This document shows, in pieces, positions 1-6,323 of a stretch of DNA of 19,515 bases (the stretch's first letter is position 1; each line of letters starts with the position of its first letter). The notes under the pieces are model-generated. The model saw only the letters and a program-made list of their open reading frames with translations. It had not been told where the DNA came from and did no database searches. The position numbers and the translations under genes were made by a program. The DNA is from Actinomycetes bacterium. Lineage in GTDB: Bacteria > Actinomycetota > Actinomycetes > Actinomycetales > Cellulomonadaceae. Location: the NCBI GenBank assembly GCA_021793115.1, contig JAJYTJ010000043.1, positions 1 to 19,515 of the forward strand. The letters are read 5' to 3'.

Positions 1-242
1 TCCGGCCTGCCGTGTTCGACACCAACTGCCGTGCTCGGCGCGGGGCGGGGGGTGGAAGAGAAGGGAGGGGTGAGGGGGGCGCGGCGAGGAGGGGGCAGCG
101 TGCGGAGAGGGAGCGTGCCCTGCGGGGGACGCGCGGGAACGTGCGGGGGGTGTCGCTCGGTGACGGGCGGCCGGCGGTGCAAGCGGGGGGCGGCCGACGA
201 CACAGACAGGGCAGTCCTCCAGCCCCACGGACGGAGATTGCC
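1..242. other. Upstream region without a recognised gene, G-rich
   Basis: No reading frame here looks coding. Frame 2 closes at a stop at 71-73 and could be the tail of an upstream gene, but its residues match nothing I recognise. The top strand is strongly purine- and G-rich from about 42 to 112, with G runs at 42-45, 47-52, 63-65, 67-70 and 74-79. The promoter of the gene starting at 243 probably lies here, but no convincing -35/-10 pair was found. Confidence 0.5.
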
Positions 243-1946
243 ATGACCCCCGACGACGCCTTCGAGCGGCTGCGTGCGGCCGACCCGGCGGCCGGCACCG
301 AGCCCGACCTCGCCCGCATCGCCGCGGCGGTCTTCGGCGCGACCGGCGTGCCGGTGACGGGCGAGCACCGAGACGGAGTGCAGGAGGGCGGTACGCCCGC
401 GGCCGGGGCGCCCGAGGGTGGTGGACCCGCGACCGGAGCGCCCGAGGGTGGGGTGGCCGCGACGGGCGTGGTTGAGGGTGGCGCGCCCGCGACGGGCGAG
501 CACGGGGCCGGGGCGCCCGGGGCCGGGGGCCCGGGCAGGCCACACGACGAGCTGGCGGCCCGCCGGCGTGCCCGGTCCGGGTGGCTACGGATGGCTGCCG
601 CCGTCGCGGCGGTGGCCGTCGTCGGCACCGGGGGGTACGTCGCCTCGGGCCGCATCGCCGGCGGCGTCCCGTCGAGCGGGGTGGGTGTCGCCGCCCTGCC
701 CGCGATCTCGCTGGAGGGAGGCACCGGTGACCGTGCCGCCACCAACGGGCCGGCGGCCGGTGCATCCGGCAGCGCCCAGTCGTCGAGCGCGGCGGCCGAC
801 CTGCCGATGCCCGGCGGCTTCGCGCCCTACGGCACGCGGACGGTCTTCGCGGGGCGCGGCCTGTCGGCCGCCGCCGGGAGCGCGACGGCGTGGGCGTTCG
901 ACGCCTCGTCCGTGGCCAGCGCCGCGACCGCCGCGCACCTCGCCACGATCCTCGGCGTCAGCGGCGCGCCCCGCGTGGAGTGGGGCGCCTGGGCGGTCGG
1001 GCCGAGCGACGGCTCGGGGCCCACGCTGCGCCTCGAGGGCTCCGGGGCCCTCTCCTACTACGACCCTGCGCGCGAGCCGTGGCGGTGCGGCACGTCGTCG
1101 GGTGCCGGCGGCGCGACCAACGGCGCGACGACCAGCGGGCCGAACGGCGGGACGGCGAGCGTGGCGACCAGCGGGCCGACGAGCGTGGCAGGCGGCGGGG
1201 CCGCGGTGCCGCCCTCCGGGCCCGACGCCGCCCCGGTCCCGGAGCAGACGACGCCGGCCCGGCCGGCGGACCCGTCGGTGTGCGCGACCGGCACCACGCC
1301 CACCGGCGACGCCGCGATCGCCCGGGCCCGCGACGTGCTGACGTCCCTGGGGATCGACACGACCGGGACCCAGGTGCAGGTCGACGACAGCAAAGGTAAG
1401 GGTGCCGGCGCCGCGGGTGCGGCCTTCGTGAACGTCGCGTTCCGGCAGGTGCTCGACGGCCGCCTGACCGGCGTGAGCTGGAACGTCACGCTCGTCGGCG
1501 ACGGCGTGCAGTCGCTCAACGGGACGCTCGCCCGGCTCGTCTCCCTCGGCTCGTACCCGGTGATCAGCCCGGCCGCCGCGGCGGAACGCCTGAACGATCC
1601 GCGGTTCGGCGCGGCCGGCGGTGTCGCCTACGCGATGGGTGCCGCCGGCGTCGCCTCCTCCGGCGTCGCGTCCTCCGGCCCGGCCGGCCTGCCGACGCCG
1701 GCCGCCGTGGCGACAGCCAACCCCAGCCAGCCGCCGACGGTCCCGCCGGCGCCGCGGCCGGGGGCCGCGATCGCGTGGCCGGTGCGGCACGTGACGCTCG
1801 TCTCGGCGCAGCTGGGCGTGGCCCTCACGTCGCAGGCGGACGGGGCGCAGGTCCTGGTGCCGGCCTACGTGCTGACCGACACCACCGGCGCCACCTGGTC
1901 GGTGGTCGCGGTGGCCGACGACCACCTGGACTTCGCCTCGCGCTGA
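243..1946 (+). CDS. Membrane-anchored hypothetical protein with Gly/Ala/Pro-rich repeats
   Basis: Unknown function, 567 aa. The ATG at 243 is preceded by GGAG (233-236) at good spacing; the open frame upstream is G-rich and not protein-like. Residues 1-34 form a short acidic N-terminal segment (DDAFERLRAADPA) of the sort seen in actinobacterial membrane proteins encoded beside ECF sigma factors; that partner, if present, lies outside the window. Residues 45-100 are a low-complexity stretch made of 10-residue repeats (EGGxPATGxP type). One membrane span follows at about 114-137, after a basic RRRARSGW segment, so the large C-terminal part is probably outside the cell. That part alternates beta-like segments (GALSYYDP, FVNVAFRQVLDG, GVSWNVTLVGDG) with Ala/Gly/Thr linkers and contains a cysteine pair in the middle (CGTSSG and VCATG). 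A role as an anti-sigma or sensor protein is only a guess. Confidence 0.8.
   Translation: MTPDDAFERLRAADPAAGTEPDLARIAAAVFGATGVPVTGEHRDGVQEGGTPAAGAPEGGGPATGAPEGGVAATGVVEGGAPATGEHGAGAPGAGGPGRPHDELAARRRARSGWLRMAAAVAAVAVVGTGGYVASGRIAGGVPSSGVGVAALPAISLEGGTGDRAATNGPAAGASGSAQSSSAAADLPMPGGFAPYGTRTVFAGRGLSAAAGSATAWAFDASSVASAATAAHLATILGVSGAPRVEWGAWAVGPSDGSGPTLRLEGSGALSYYDPAREPWRCGTSSGAGGATNGATTSGPNGGTASVATSGPTSVAGGGAAVPPSGPDAAPVPEQTTPARPADPSVCATGTTPTGDAAIARARDVLTSLGIDTTGTQVQVDDSKGKGAGAAGAAFVNVAFRQVLDGRLTGVSWNVTLVGDGVQSLNGTLARLVSLGSYPVISPAAAAERLNDPRFGAAGGVAYAMGAAGVASSGVASSGPAGLPTPAAVATANPSQPPTVPPAPRPGAAIAWPVRHVTLVSAQLGVALTSQADGAQVLVPAYVLTDTTGATWSVVAVADDHLDFASR
381..510 (+). repeat. In-frame 30-bp tandem repeat
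   Basis: A unit centred on GCCCGAGGGTGG recurs every 30 bp. The GAGGG core falls in blocks beginning at 381, 411, 441 and 471, the middle two being identical over the core. Each unit encodes ten residues, so copy-number changes would keep the frame. It encodes the flexible segment ahead of the membrane span. Confidence 0.8.
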
Positions 1947-2026
1947 CGCACGCGCCCGGGCGCGGGGCCCGCACCCTCGCCGGCGGCGCCTCGCGCTGAC
2001 GCTCGCGCCCGGGCGGCGAGCCCGCA
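1934..2026. repeat. Imperfect 40-bp direct duplication over a stop codon
   Basis: Bases 1934-1973 and 1987-2026 match at 36 of 40 positions with an offset of 53. Both copies begin CGCCTCGCGCTGACGC, so the second carries a copy of the last codons and TGA stop of the preceding gene. The first copy contains the perfect palindrome CGCGCCCGGGCGCG (1951-1964), which could act as a terminator stem. Confidence 0.75.
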
Positions 2027-2187
2027 GCGTCGTCGGCCGCGCCGGCGCCAGACGGAGGGAGACGGGTGGTGGCCGGTCGACGTCGGAGGGTCGTCGGCCG
2101 GCCGCCACCGTGACGGGCGGGCGCCGGGATGCGACGCTGGACGTCCGGACCCGCGCCAGCGGGCGGCCCGGACGAGGGGAGGCCGCC

Positions 2188-3108
2188 GTGACGCTCATGG
2201 TGCTGGACACGTCGTACCTCTACTTTCGCGCGTTCTTCGGCGTGCCCGACTCCGTGCGAGCCCCCGACGGCACGCCGGTCAACGCGGTGCACGGCCTGCT
2301 GGACACCATCGCCCGGCTCGTCGCCGAGCATCGCCCGGACCGGCTGGTCGCCGCGTGGGACGACGACTGGCGCCCGGCCTTCCGCGTCGCGGCGATCCCC
2401 TCGTACAAGGCGCACCGCGTGGCGCGCGAGCTCCCCGGTGGCGGCTGGGTCGAGCAGGTGCCGGAGGCGCTCGCGGCGCAGGTGCCGCTCGTCGCGGAGG
2501 TGCTGGCGGCCGTCGGCGTCCCGCGGCTCGGCGCGCTGGGCTTCGAGGCCGACGACGTCATGGGCACGCTCGTGGCGCGCGCGGCGGCGACGGCCGAGCC
2601 GGTCGACGTGGTGTCCGGCGACCGCGACCTCTTCCAGCTGGTCGACGACGACGCACGCGTCCGCGTGCTCGTGCCGGGCAAGGACGGCGCCGTCGCCGTG
2701 GACCAGGCCGAGCTGGCGCGCCGGTACGGCGTGGCCACGGGCGCCCAGTACGCCGACCTGGCCGTGCTGCGGGGCGACCCGAGCGACGGGCTGCCGGGCG
2801 TGGCGGGCATCGGCGAGAAGACCGCGGCGGCGCTCGTCGTGCGCTACGGCAGCCTCGAGGCCGTGCTGGCGGCGCGCGACCGCGCCGACCCCGGCCTGAC
2901 GCCGGCCCAGCTGCGGCACCTCACCGAGGCCGCGGCCTACCTCGACGTGGCGCCCGGCGTGGTCCGCGTGGCGCGGGACGCGCCCGTACCCGTGGTGGAC
3001 GACCGGCTCCCGACGGCGCCCGCGGACCCGGACGCGCTCGCCGCGTTCGTCGGGCGCTGGGGCACCGGCGGCGCGGTGACGCGCCTGGTCGCCGCGCTCA
3101 GCCGCTGA
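2188..3108 (+). CDS. Free-standing 5'-3' exonuclease (DNA polymerase I N-terminal type)
   Basis: 306 aa, the usual length for single-domain actinobacterial 5'-3' exonucleases related to the flap nuclease domain of DNA polymerase I. It should remove RNA primers and 5' flaps in replication and repair in the cytoplasm. The metal-binding acidic residues are visible in order: D7 in VLDTSYLYFR, the AWDDDWRP motif (58-60), GFEADDVMGT (E120, D122, D123), SGDRDLFQL (D145, D147) and GDPSDGLPG (D197, D200). The helix-hairpin-helix DNA-binding motif follows in GVAGIGEKTA (about 205-214). I chose the GTG at 2188 because GAGGGGAGG (2174-2182) lies 5 nt before it; the ATG at 2197 is the alternative and would lose three residues. 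An upstream GTG at 2110 lacks a ribosome site. All catalytic residues appear intact. Confidence 0.95.
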   Translation: MTLMVLDTSYLYFRAFFGVPDSVRAPDGTPVNAVHGLLDTIARLVAEHRPDRLVAAWDDDWRPAFRVAAIPSYKAHRVARELPGGGWVEQVPEALAAQVPLVAEVLAAVGVPRLGALGFEADDVMGTLVARAAATAEPVDVVSGDRDLFQLVDDDARVRVLVPGKDGAVAVDQAELARRYGVATGAQYADLAVLRGDPSDGLPGVAGIGEKTAAALVVRYGSLEAVLAARDRADPGLTPAQLRHLTEAAAYLDVAPGVVRVARDAPVPVVDDRLPTAPADPDALAAFVGRWGTGGAVTRLVAALSR

Positions 3109-3118
3109 GGCGGCTCAG
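3101..3118. terminator. Overlapping hairpins shared by convergent stop codons
   Basis: GCCGC-TGAG-GCGGC (3101-3114) and CTGAG-GCGG-CTCAG (3105-3118) are perfect alternative hairpins. They contain the TGA of the exonuclease gene (3106-3108) and the stop of the opposing gene (3115-3117). No T-tract is present. A two-way terminator is likely from position and symmetry, but not shown. Confidence 0.4.
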
Positions 3119-3636
3119 CCGCGCGTCCACACGTTCGGGCCGACGGGCCGCCAGCCCTCAGCCGGTGCGGGCGCCGGAGCGCCGTCGGCGACGAGCCGCA
3201 CCTGGCCGCCGTTGCCGTTGCCGCCGATGGTGACGTCCGCGGCCACCCGGTTGCGCACGCACACCTCGCTCGGCACGTCGCCGTCGGGCACGCGGAGCAG
3301 GCACAGCTCGCCCGAGGCGGACAGGGCGGCGTAGTGGTTGCCGTCCTGCGTGCGGACCAGCAGCCGCGTGGAGCCGGGCTGCACCACCAGGCGCGAGGCG
3401 TCGTTCGGGTCGAGCACGTCGGTCGGCCGCTGCGGCACCGAGAAGGCCGCGAGGGTGGCGGGGGGCTGCGCCGGTCCTGGCGCGAGCGCGTAGCCGACGA
3501 GGACCGCGGCCGCCACGACGACGGCGGCGACGGACGCGAAGAGCCAGCCCGTGCGGTGACGGCGCGGGGCGCGTGGCGCCTGGGACGCCGCCCCGAAGAA
3601 GACCTCGGGTGTCAGGTCGAGCCATTCGGCAGCCAT
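3115..3636 (-). CDS. Single-span membrane protein of unknown function
   Basis: 173 aa. The ATG at 3636 is preceded by GGAG at 5 nt spacing (reading the minus strand). Residues 1-28 are cytoplasmic with a basic RAPRRHR stretch; the span is about 29-52 (WLFASVAAVVVAAAVLVGYALA). The outer part has a Pro/Ala linker (53-60) and then a compact beta-rich region with two cysteines (LCLLRVPDGD, EVCVRNRV) that could form a disulphide, a Gly/Asn turn (GGNGNGG) and a C-terminal GPNVWTRG. No family is recognised. It is the last gene of a probable operon with the methyltransferase-like and helix-turn-helix genes, starting 56 nt after the former. It ends 6 nt from the convergent exonuclease gene, so the two transcripts must terminate in each other's 3' ends. 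Confidence 0.8.
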   Translation of the reverse strand: MAAEWLDLTPEVFFGAASQAPRAPRRHRTGWLFASVAAVVVAAAVLVGYALAPGPAQPPATLAAFSVPQRPTDVLDPNDASRLVVQPGSTRLLVRTQDGNHYAALSASGELCLLRVPDGDVPSEVCVRNRVAADVTIGGNGNGGQVRLVADGAPAPAPAEGWRPVGPNVWTRG

Positions 3637-3692
3637 GTCTGCTCCATCGGCCGACCGCCCCCCCGGTGCTGAGGGGCGGAATGGGCGAAACG

Positions 3693-4271
3693 TCAGGGTG
3701 TGACGAGGGGTACGAACAGGTACTCCCCGTGTGTCGAGACCTGCACCACCCGGTCGCGGCGCACGACGAGCGTCATGCGCCGTCCCACCGGGAGCACCAT
3801 GCGGCCGTCGTCGGCCAGCTGCGCCACGAGCGCGGCGGGCAACCGGCGCGGCGACGCCGAGACGAGGATGCGCGGCCAGCCGCCGGGCACCGGCCGACCG
3901 AGCACGTGCGGGTCGGCGACCTCGATCCGCGCCCACGGCACGTCGCACGCCGCGAGGTTGGCGGCGCCGAACGCGGCCAGGTCCGGGTCCAGCTCGAGTC
4001 CCAGCACACGGCCCGCGGGCCCGACGAGCCGCGCGAGCAGCGCCGTGGTCCAGCCCGACCCGGAGCCGACGTCGAGCACGGCGCCCCCGACGGGGACCTC
4101 GAGCAGGCGCAGCATCTCCGCGACGGTGCTGGGCTGCGACCCCGTCTGGCCGTGGAAGAGGGGCAGGGCGCGGTCCTCGCCCGCGTGGGGCGCCTGCTCA
4201 GGGGGGAGGAACCGGGCGCGGTCCAGGCCGGCCATCGCGGCCGCGACGTCGTCGGCGCGCCCGGCGTCCAT
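3693..4271 (-). CDS. Protein-L-isoaspartate O-methyltransferase family protein
   Basis: 192 aa, slightly shorter than the usual 205-220. The family methylates isoaspartyl residues in damaged proteins using S-adenosylmethionine, in the cytoplasm. The family signature GQTGSQPSTVAEML lies at residues 41-54, and the SAM-binding motif I VLDVGSGSGWTT at 65-76, with the acidic residue that follows (LGLELDPDL). The later motif reads RILVSASPRRLP where repair enzymes typically have an Ala/Thr-rich version before a proline, followed by a normal QLADDGRMVLPVG strand. The start at 4271 gives MDAGRADDV and lies 2 nt after the stop of the helix-turn-helix gene, which implies translational coupling. Longer upstream reading in this frame runs antisense to the M15 gene and is not protein-like. 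Repair activity is likely, but a related methyltransferase role cannot be excluded. Confidence 0.88.
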   Translation of the reverse strand: MDAGRADDVAAAMAGLDRARFLPPEQAPHAGEDRALPLFHGQTGSQPSTVAEMLRLLEVPVGGAVLDVGSGSGWTTALLARLVGPAGRVLGLELDPDLAAFGAANLAACDVPWARIEVADPHVLGRPVPGGWPRILVSASPRRLPAALVAQLADDGRMVLPVGRRMTLVVRRDRVVQVSTHGEYLFVPLVTP

Positions 4272-4273
4272 GC

Positions 4274-4600
4274 CTAGTCGCCGCCCTCCGGTGCGCTCGC
4301 GGGGGTGGGGACCGCCCCGGCCAGCGTGCACACCGGGCCCGTGAGCGCGTCGCTCCCGGCCCGCCGCTTGGGACCCGGGCGGCCCGGCCGCCGGCGGTCC
4401 TCCAGCCCGGCGAGCGTCTCGGCGCGCCAGACGGCGCCGCCGTTGAGGCGCCCGTCGGGCGGCGGCAGCCACGGCACCTTGCGCGAGAGCCACACCCGGA
4501 TGGTCGCGTGCTCCACCCCGAGACGGTCCGCCAGGCGAGCGATGTCGTACAGGTCCTCGAGCCCGGGACGGGCCGCGGTGTCGGTGGGGGCGTCGGGCAC
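4274..4600 (-). CDS. Small helix-turn-helix protein
   Basis: 108 aa. Residues 16-42 (DLYDIARLADRLGVEHATIRVW) form a helix-turn-helix of the MerR/excisionase-like kind, followed by a wing-like segment (RKVPWLPPPDGRLNGGAVWRAE) and a basic RRRPGRPGPKRR stretch at about 69-80. It probably binds DNA. The rest (81-108) is Ala/Pro-rich with no clear fold. It is the first gene of the operon with the methyltransferase-like gene, whose start follows its stop by 2 nt. The start is a GTG at 4600 with no ribosome site; instead a TAGCCT box ends 6 nt before it, which indicates a leaderless message. The inverted repeats in the region upstream could be its own operator, which is inference. Its target is unknown. 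Confidence 0.85.
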   Translation of the reverse strand: MPDAPTDTAARPGLEDLYDIARLADRLGVEHATIRVWLSRKVPWLPPPDGRLNGGAVWRAETLAGLEDRRRPGRPGPKRRAGSDALTGPVCTLAGAVPTPASAPEGGD

Positions 4601-4606
4601 GGCGAG

Positions 4607-4612
4607 AGGCTA
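4607..4612 (-). promoter_or_regulatory. Leaderless -10 box of the helix-turn-helix operon
   Basis: On the minus strand TAGCCT matches the actinobacterial -10 pattern TANNNT and is followed by 6 nt and the GTG start. No ribosome-binding site is present, so transcription probably begins at the start codon. No good -35 was found. Confidence 0.5.
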
Positions 4613-4622
4613 CCGCCCGGCA

Positions 4623-4695
4623 CCCCCCGGATCTCGTCACGTGGCCGTGACGGGACGAACACGGGATCTCCCCAGGGGGGCGCCCGATTCGTCCC
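4623..4695. promoter_or_regulatory. Divergent region with nested inverted repeats
   Basis: Between the helix-turn-helix operon (minus) and the M15 gene (plus) lie several inverted repeats. CGTCAC (4635-4640) pairs with GTGACG (4647-4652) across 6 nt. GGGACGAA (4652-4659) pairs with TTCGTCCC (4688-4695). CCCCCC (4623-4628) pairs with GGGGGG (4675-4680). GGATCTC occurs twice in direct orientation (4629 and 4664). Such symmetry fits operator sites for one or both promoters; the binding protein is unknown. Confidence 0.4.
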
Positions 4696-4739
4696 CTTCC
4701 CGTCCTGGACGCGTGTATCGGTCGCATAACGTGTTGCGG

Positions 4740-6275
4740 GTGAGTGACAGATTGCCTCTCCGGCGTCGGTCCGGTGGAGGCAAGCACGTCGCCACCCGGC
4801 CCGCGCGGGGTACGTGGACCTGGGTCGCCCGCGCCGGGGTCGCCGGCGCCCTGGTGACCGGCCTGGTCCTCGTCGTCGTCGACCCGTCCCCGGATGCGGC
4901 GGCCGCGCAGGCCGCCGCCTGGCGGGCCGAGGTCGTGCGCCAGGTGGGCCCGAGCGGGGCTTGGCGTGCCGACGGCGCGACCACGCGCGCCGACCTCGCC
5001 GACGTCGCGATGGAGGCGGTGGCGCAGACGGCGAGCGTTCGGGCGAAGGCCGTGCGGGCCGATGTCCCGGCCAGCCAGCTCGCCGCGCTGGACAAGTTGC
5101 AGCAGCGGGTGGACCTCCTGGTGACACAGGTCGAGAGCCCGCCGCGGGTGTCCCGGTCCGGGGTTCGTGCGGCCGACGAGCCACGCACGGCGCCCACGTC
5201 CGGCGCGGGCGCCTCGTCCGTCGCCGGCGCCTCGTCCGTCGCCGTCGCCGGCACCGGTTCGGCGGCGTCGACCGCGTCCGCCGCCCAGGGTGCGGCATCG
5301 ACCGCGCCCGTCGTCACGACCCCGTCCACCGACGCGACCGCGCCCGTCGTCACGCCCGCCACCGCGCCCGCGCCCGCCCCCGCCCCCGCGCCCGCCACCG
5401 TGCCCGCCCCCGCTGCCGCGGCCGCGACCGTTCCTGCGCCCGCCACCGTGCCCGCCGCCCCCTTGGCCGCGACTGCGCCCGCCCCCGCCGCGTCGACGGC
5501 GAGCGCAACCGTGCCCGCCGCCTCGGCCGTCACCACCCCCGCGCCCGCCGCCTCGGCCGCCACCGCCACCGCGCCCATCGCCCCCGGCCCGAGCGCGTCC
5601 ACGGCGACGTCGGGCGAGGGATCGGACTGGGCCGTGCCGCAGATCACGGTGACCGACACCGCCTCGGTCGAGGCGGCCCTGCCGACCGTCACCACGGTGG
5701 AGGATCCCGCGGCCGCCGCGCTGCGGTCGGCCGTGCTCGCGCTGGCGCGGCAGGTGGCGCAGGTGGACGCCGCCGCCGACGCGGCGGTGGTCCAGGCGGC
5801 CGCCGCCGCGGCGCAGGCGGCCGCGCAGACCGCGGCGCAGCAGGCCGCGGCCCAGAAGGCGGCGTGGAAGGTGTCGCTGCAGGGCTACGCCAACGGCCGC
5901 CTCCCCGCGTCCGCGCTGTGTGCGCCGAGCTTCGACGCCTCCGCCCTGCTGCGCTGTGACGCCACCGAGGCGATCGACGCGATGGACGCGGCGTTCGCCC
6001 AGGCGTTCGGCCACCACCTCACGCTCAACGACTCGTACCGCTCGTACGCCGCGCAGGTGCAGTGCACGCGCACGCGCGGCTGGTTGTGCGCCGTGCCCGG
6101 CACGTCCAACCACGGGCTGGGGATCGCCGTGGACATCGGCGACGCGGGCTCCTACGGCACGGCCGCCTACGCGTGGCTCACGGCGCACGGCCCGGCCTAC
6201 GGGTGGCACAACCCGGCGTGGGCGCAGCCGGGTGGCTCCAAGCACGAGCCGTGGCACTGGGAGTACTCGGGCTGA
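4740..6275 (+). CDS. M15-family D-Ala-D-Ala carboxypeptidase, membrane-anchored, long linkers
   Basis: About 511 aa. The C-terminal 120 residues are an M15B (VanY-type) peptidase that trims D-Ala from peptidoglycan stem peptides outside the cell. The zinc ligands are visible: H458 and D465 in SNHGLGIAVD and H506 in EPWHWEY; SYRSYAAQ is the family's substrate-side motif. The N-terminus has a basic stretch and one membrane segment at about 31-48 (GVAGALVTGLVLVVV), acting as signal anchor. Between them lie a short helical region, a Pro/Ala/Thr segment (about 151-297) and an Ala/Gln-rich helical segment (about 320-375), so the catalytic domain may be held away from the membrane through the wall. 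The start is uncertain: I prefer the GTG at 4740, which follows CATAAC (4725-4730), a possible -10 of a leaderless message. GTGs at 4713 and 4731 and TTGs at 4734 and 4752 are alternatives. The open frame further upstream overlaps the divergent gene and is not real. Confidence 0.88.
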   Translation: MSDRLPLRRRSGGGKHVATRPARGTWTWVARAGVAGALVTGLVLVVVDPSPDAAAAQAAAWRAEVVRQVGPSGAWRADGATTRADLADVAMEAVAQTASVRAKAVRADVPASQLAALDKLQQRVDLLVTQVESPPRVSRSGVRAADEPRTAPTSGAGASSVAGASSVAVAGTGSAASTASAAQGAASTAPVVTTPSTDATAPVVTPATAPAPAPAPAPATVPAPAAAAATVPAPATVPAAPLAATAPAPAASTASATVPAASAVTTPAPAASAATATAPIAPGPSASTATSGEGSDWAVPQITVTDTASVEAALPTVTTVEDPAAAALRSAVLALARQVAQVDAAADAAVVQAAAAAAQAAAQTAAQQAAAQKAAWKVSLQGYANGRLPASALCAPSFDASALLRCDATEAIDAMDAAFAQAFGHHLTLNDSYRSYAAQVQCTRTRGWLCAVPGTSNHGLGIAVDIGDAGSYGTAAYAWLTAHGPAYGWHNPAWAQPGGSKHEPWHWEYSG

Positions 6276-6280
6276 CCGCG

Positions 6281-6307
6281 GGTCGGGCCGGTCCGGGGGC
6301 CCCGACC
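6281..6307 (+). terminator. Hairpin after the M15 gene
   Basis: GGTCGGG (6281-6287) and CCCGACC (6301-6307) form a perfect 7-bp stem with a 13-nt loop, 5 nt after the M15 stop codon. There is no T-tract, and a TACGAT promoter box for the next gene begins at 6310. A terminator is the simplest reading. Confidence 0.4.
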
Positions 6308-6309
6308 TC

Positions 6310-6315
6310 TACGAT
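6310..6315 (+). promoter_or_regulatory. -10 box of the ATPase gene (leaderless)
   Basis: TACGAT matches TANNNT and ends 8 nt before the GTG at 6324. The intervening bases contain no ribosome-binding site, so a leaderless or nearly leaderless message is likely. No clear -35 was found. Confidence 0.5.
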
Positions 6316-6323
6316 CACGAATT

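Noticed and set aside
130..165. ECF-sigma-like promoter (GGGAAC at 135-140)
   Set aside because: No matching -10 at the usual spacing, and GGAAC-like strings occur by chance here.
585..2210. 541-aa minus-strand open frame
   Set aside because: It is antisense of the first membrane protein; its Arg/Gly composition has no motif.
3693..6257. Very long minus-strand open frame (854 aa) running from the methyltransferase back across the M15 gene
   Set aside because: Only the last 192 residues look like a protein. The rest is Arg/Gly-rich antisense of the M15 gene, expected in GC-rich DNA where stop codons are scarce.
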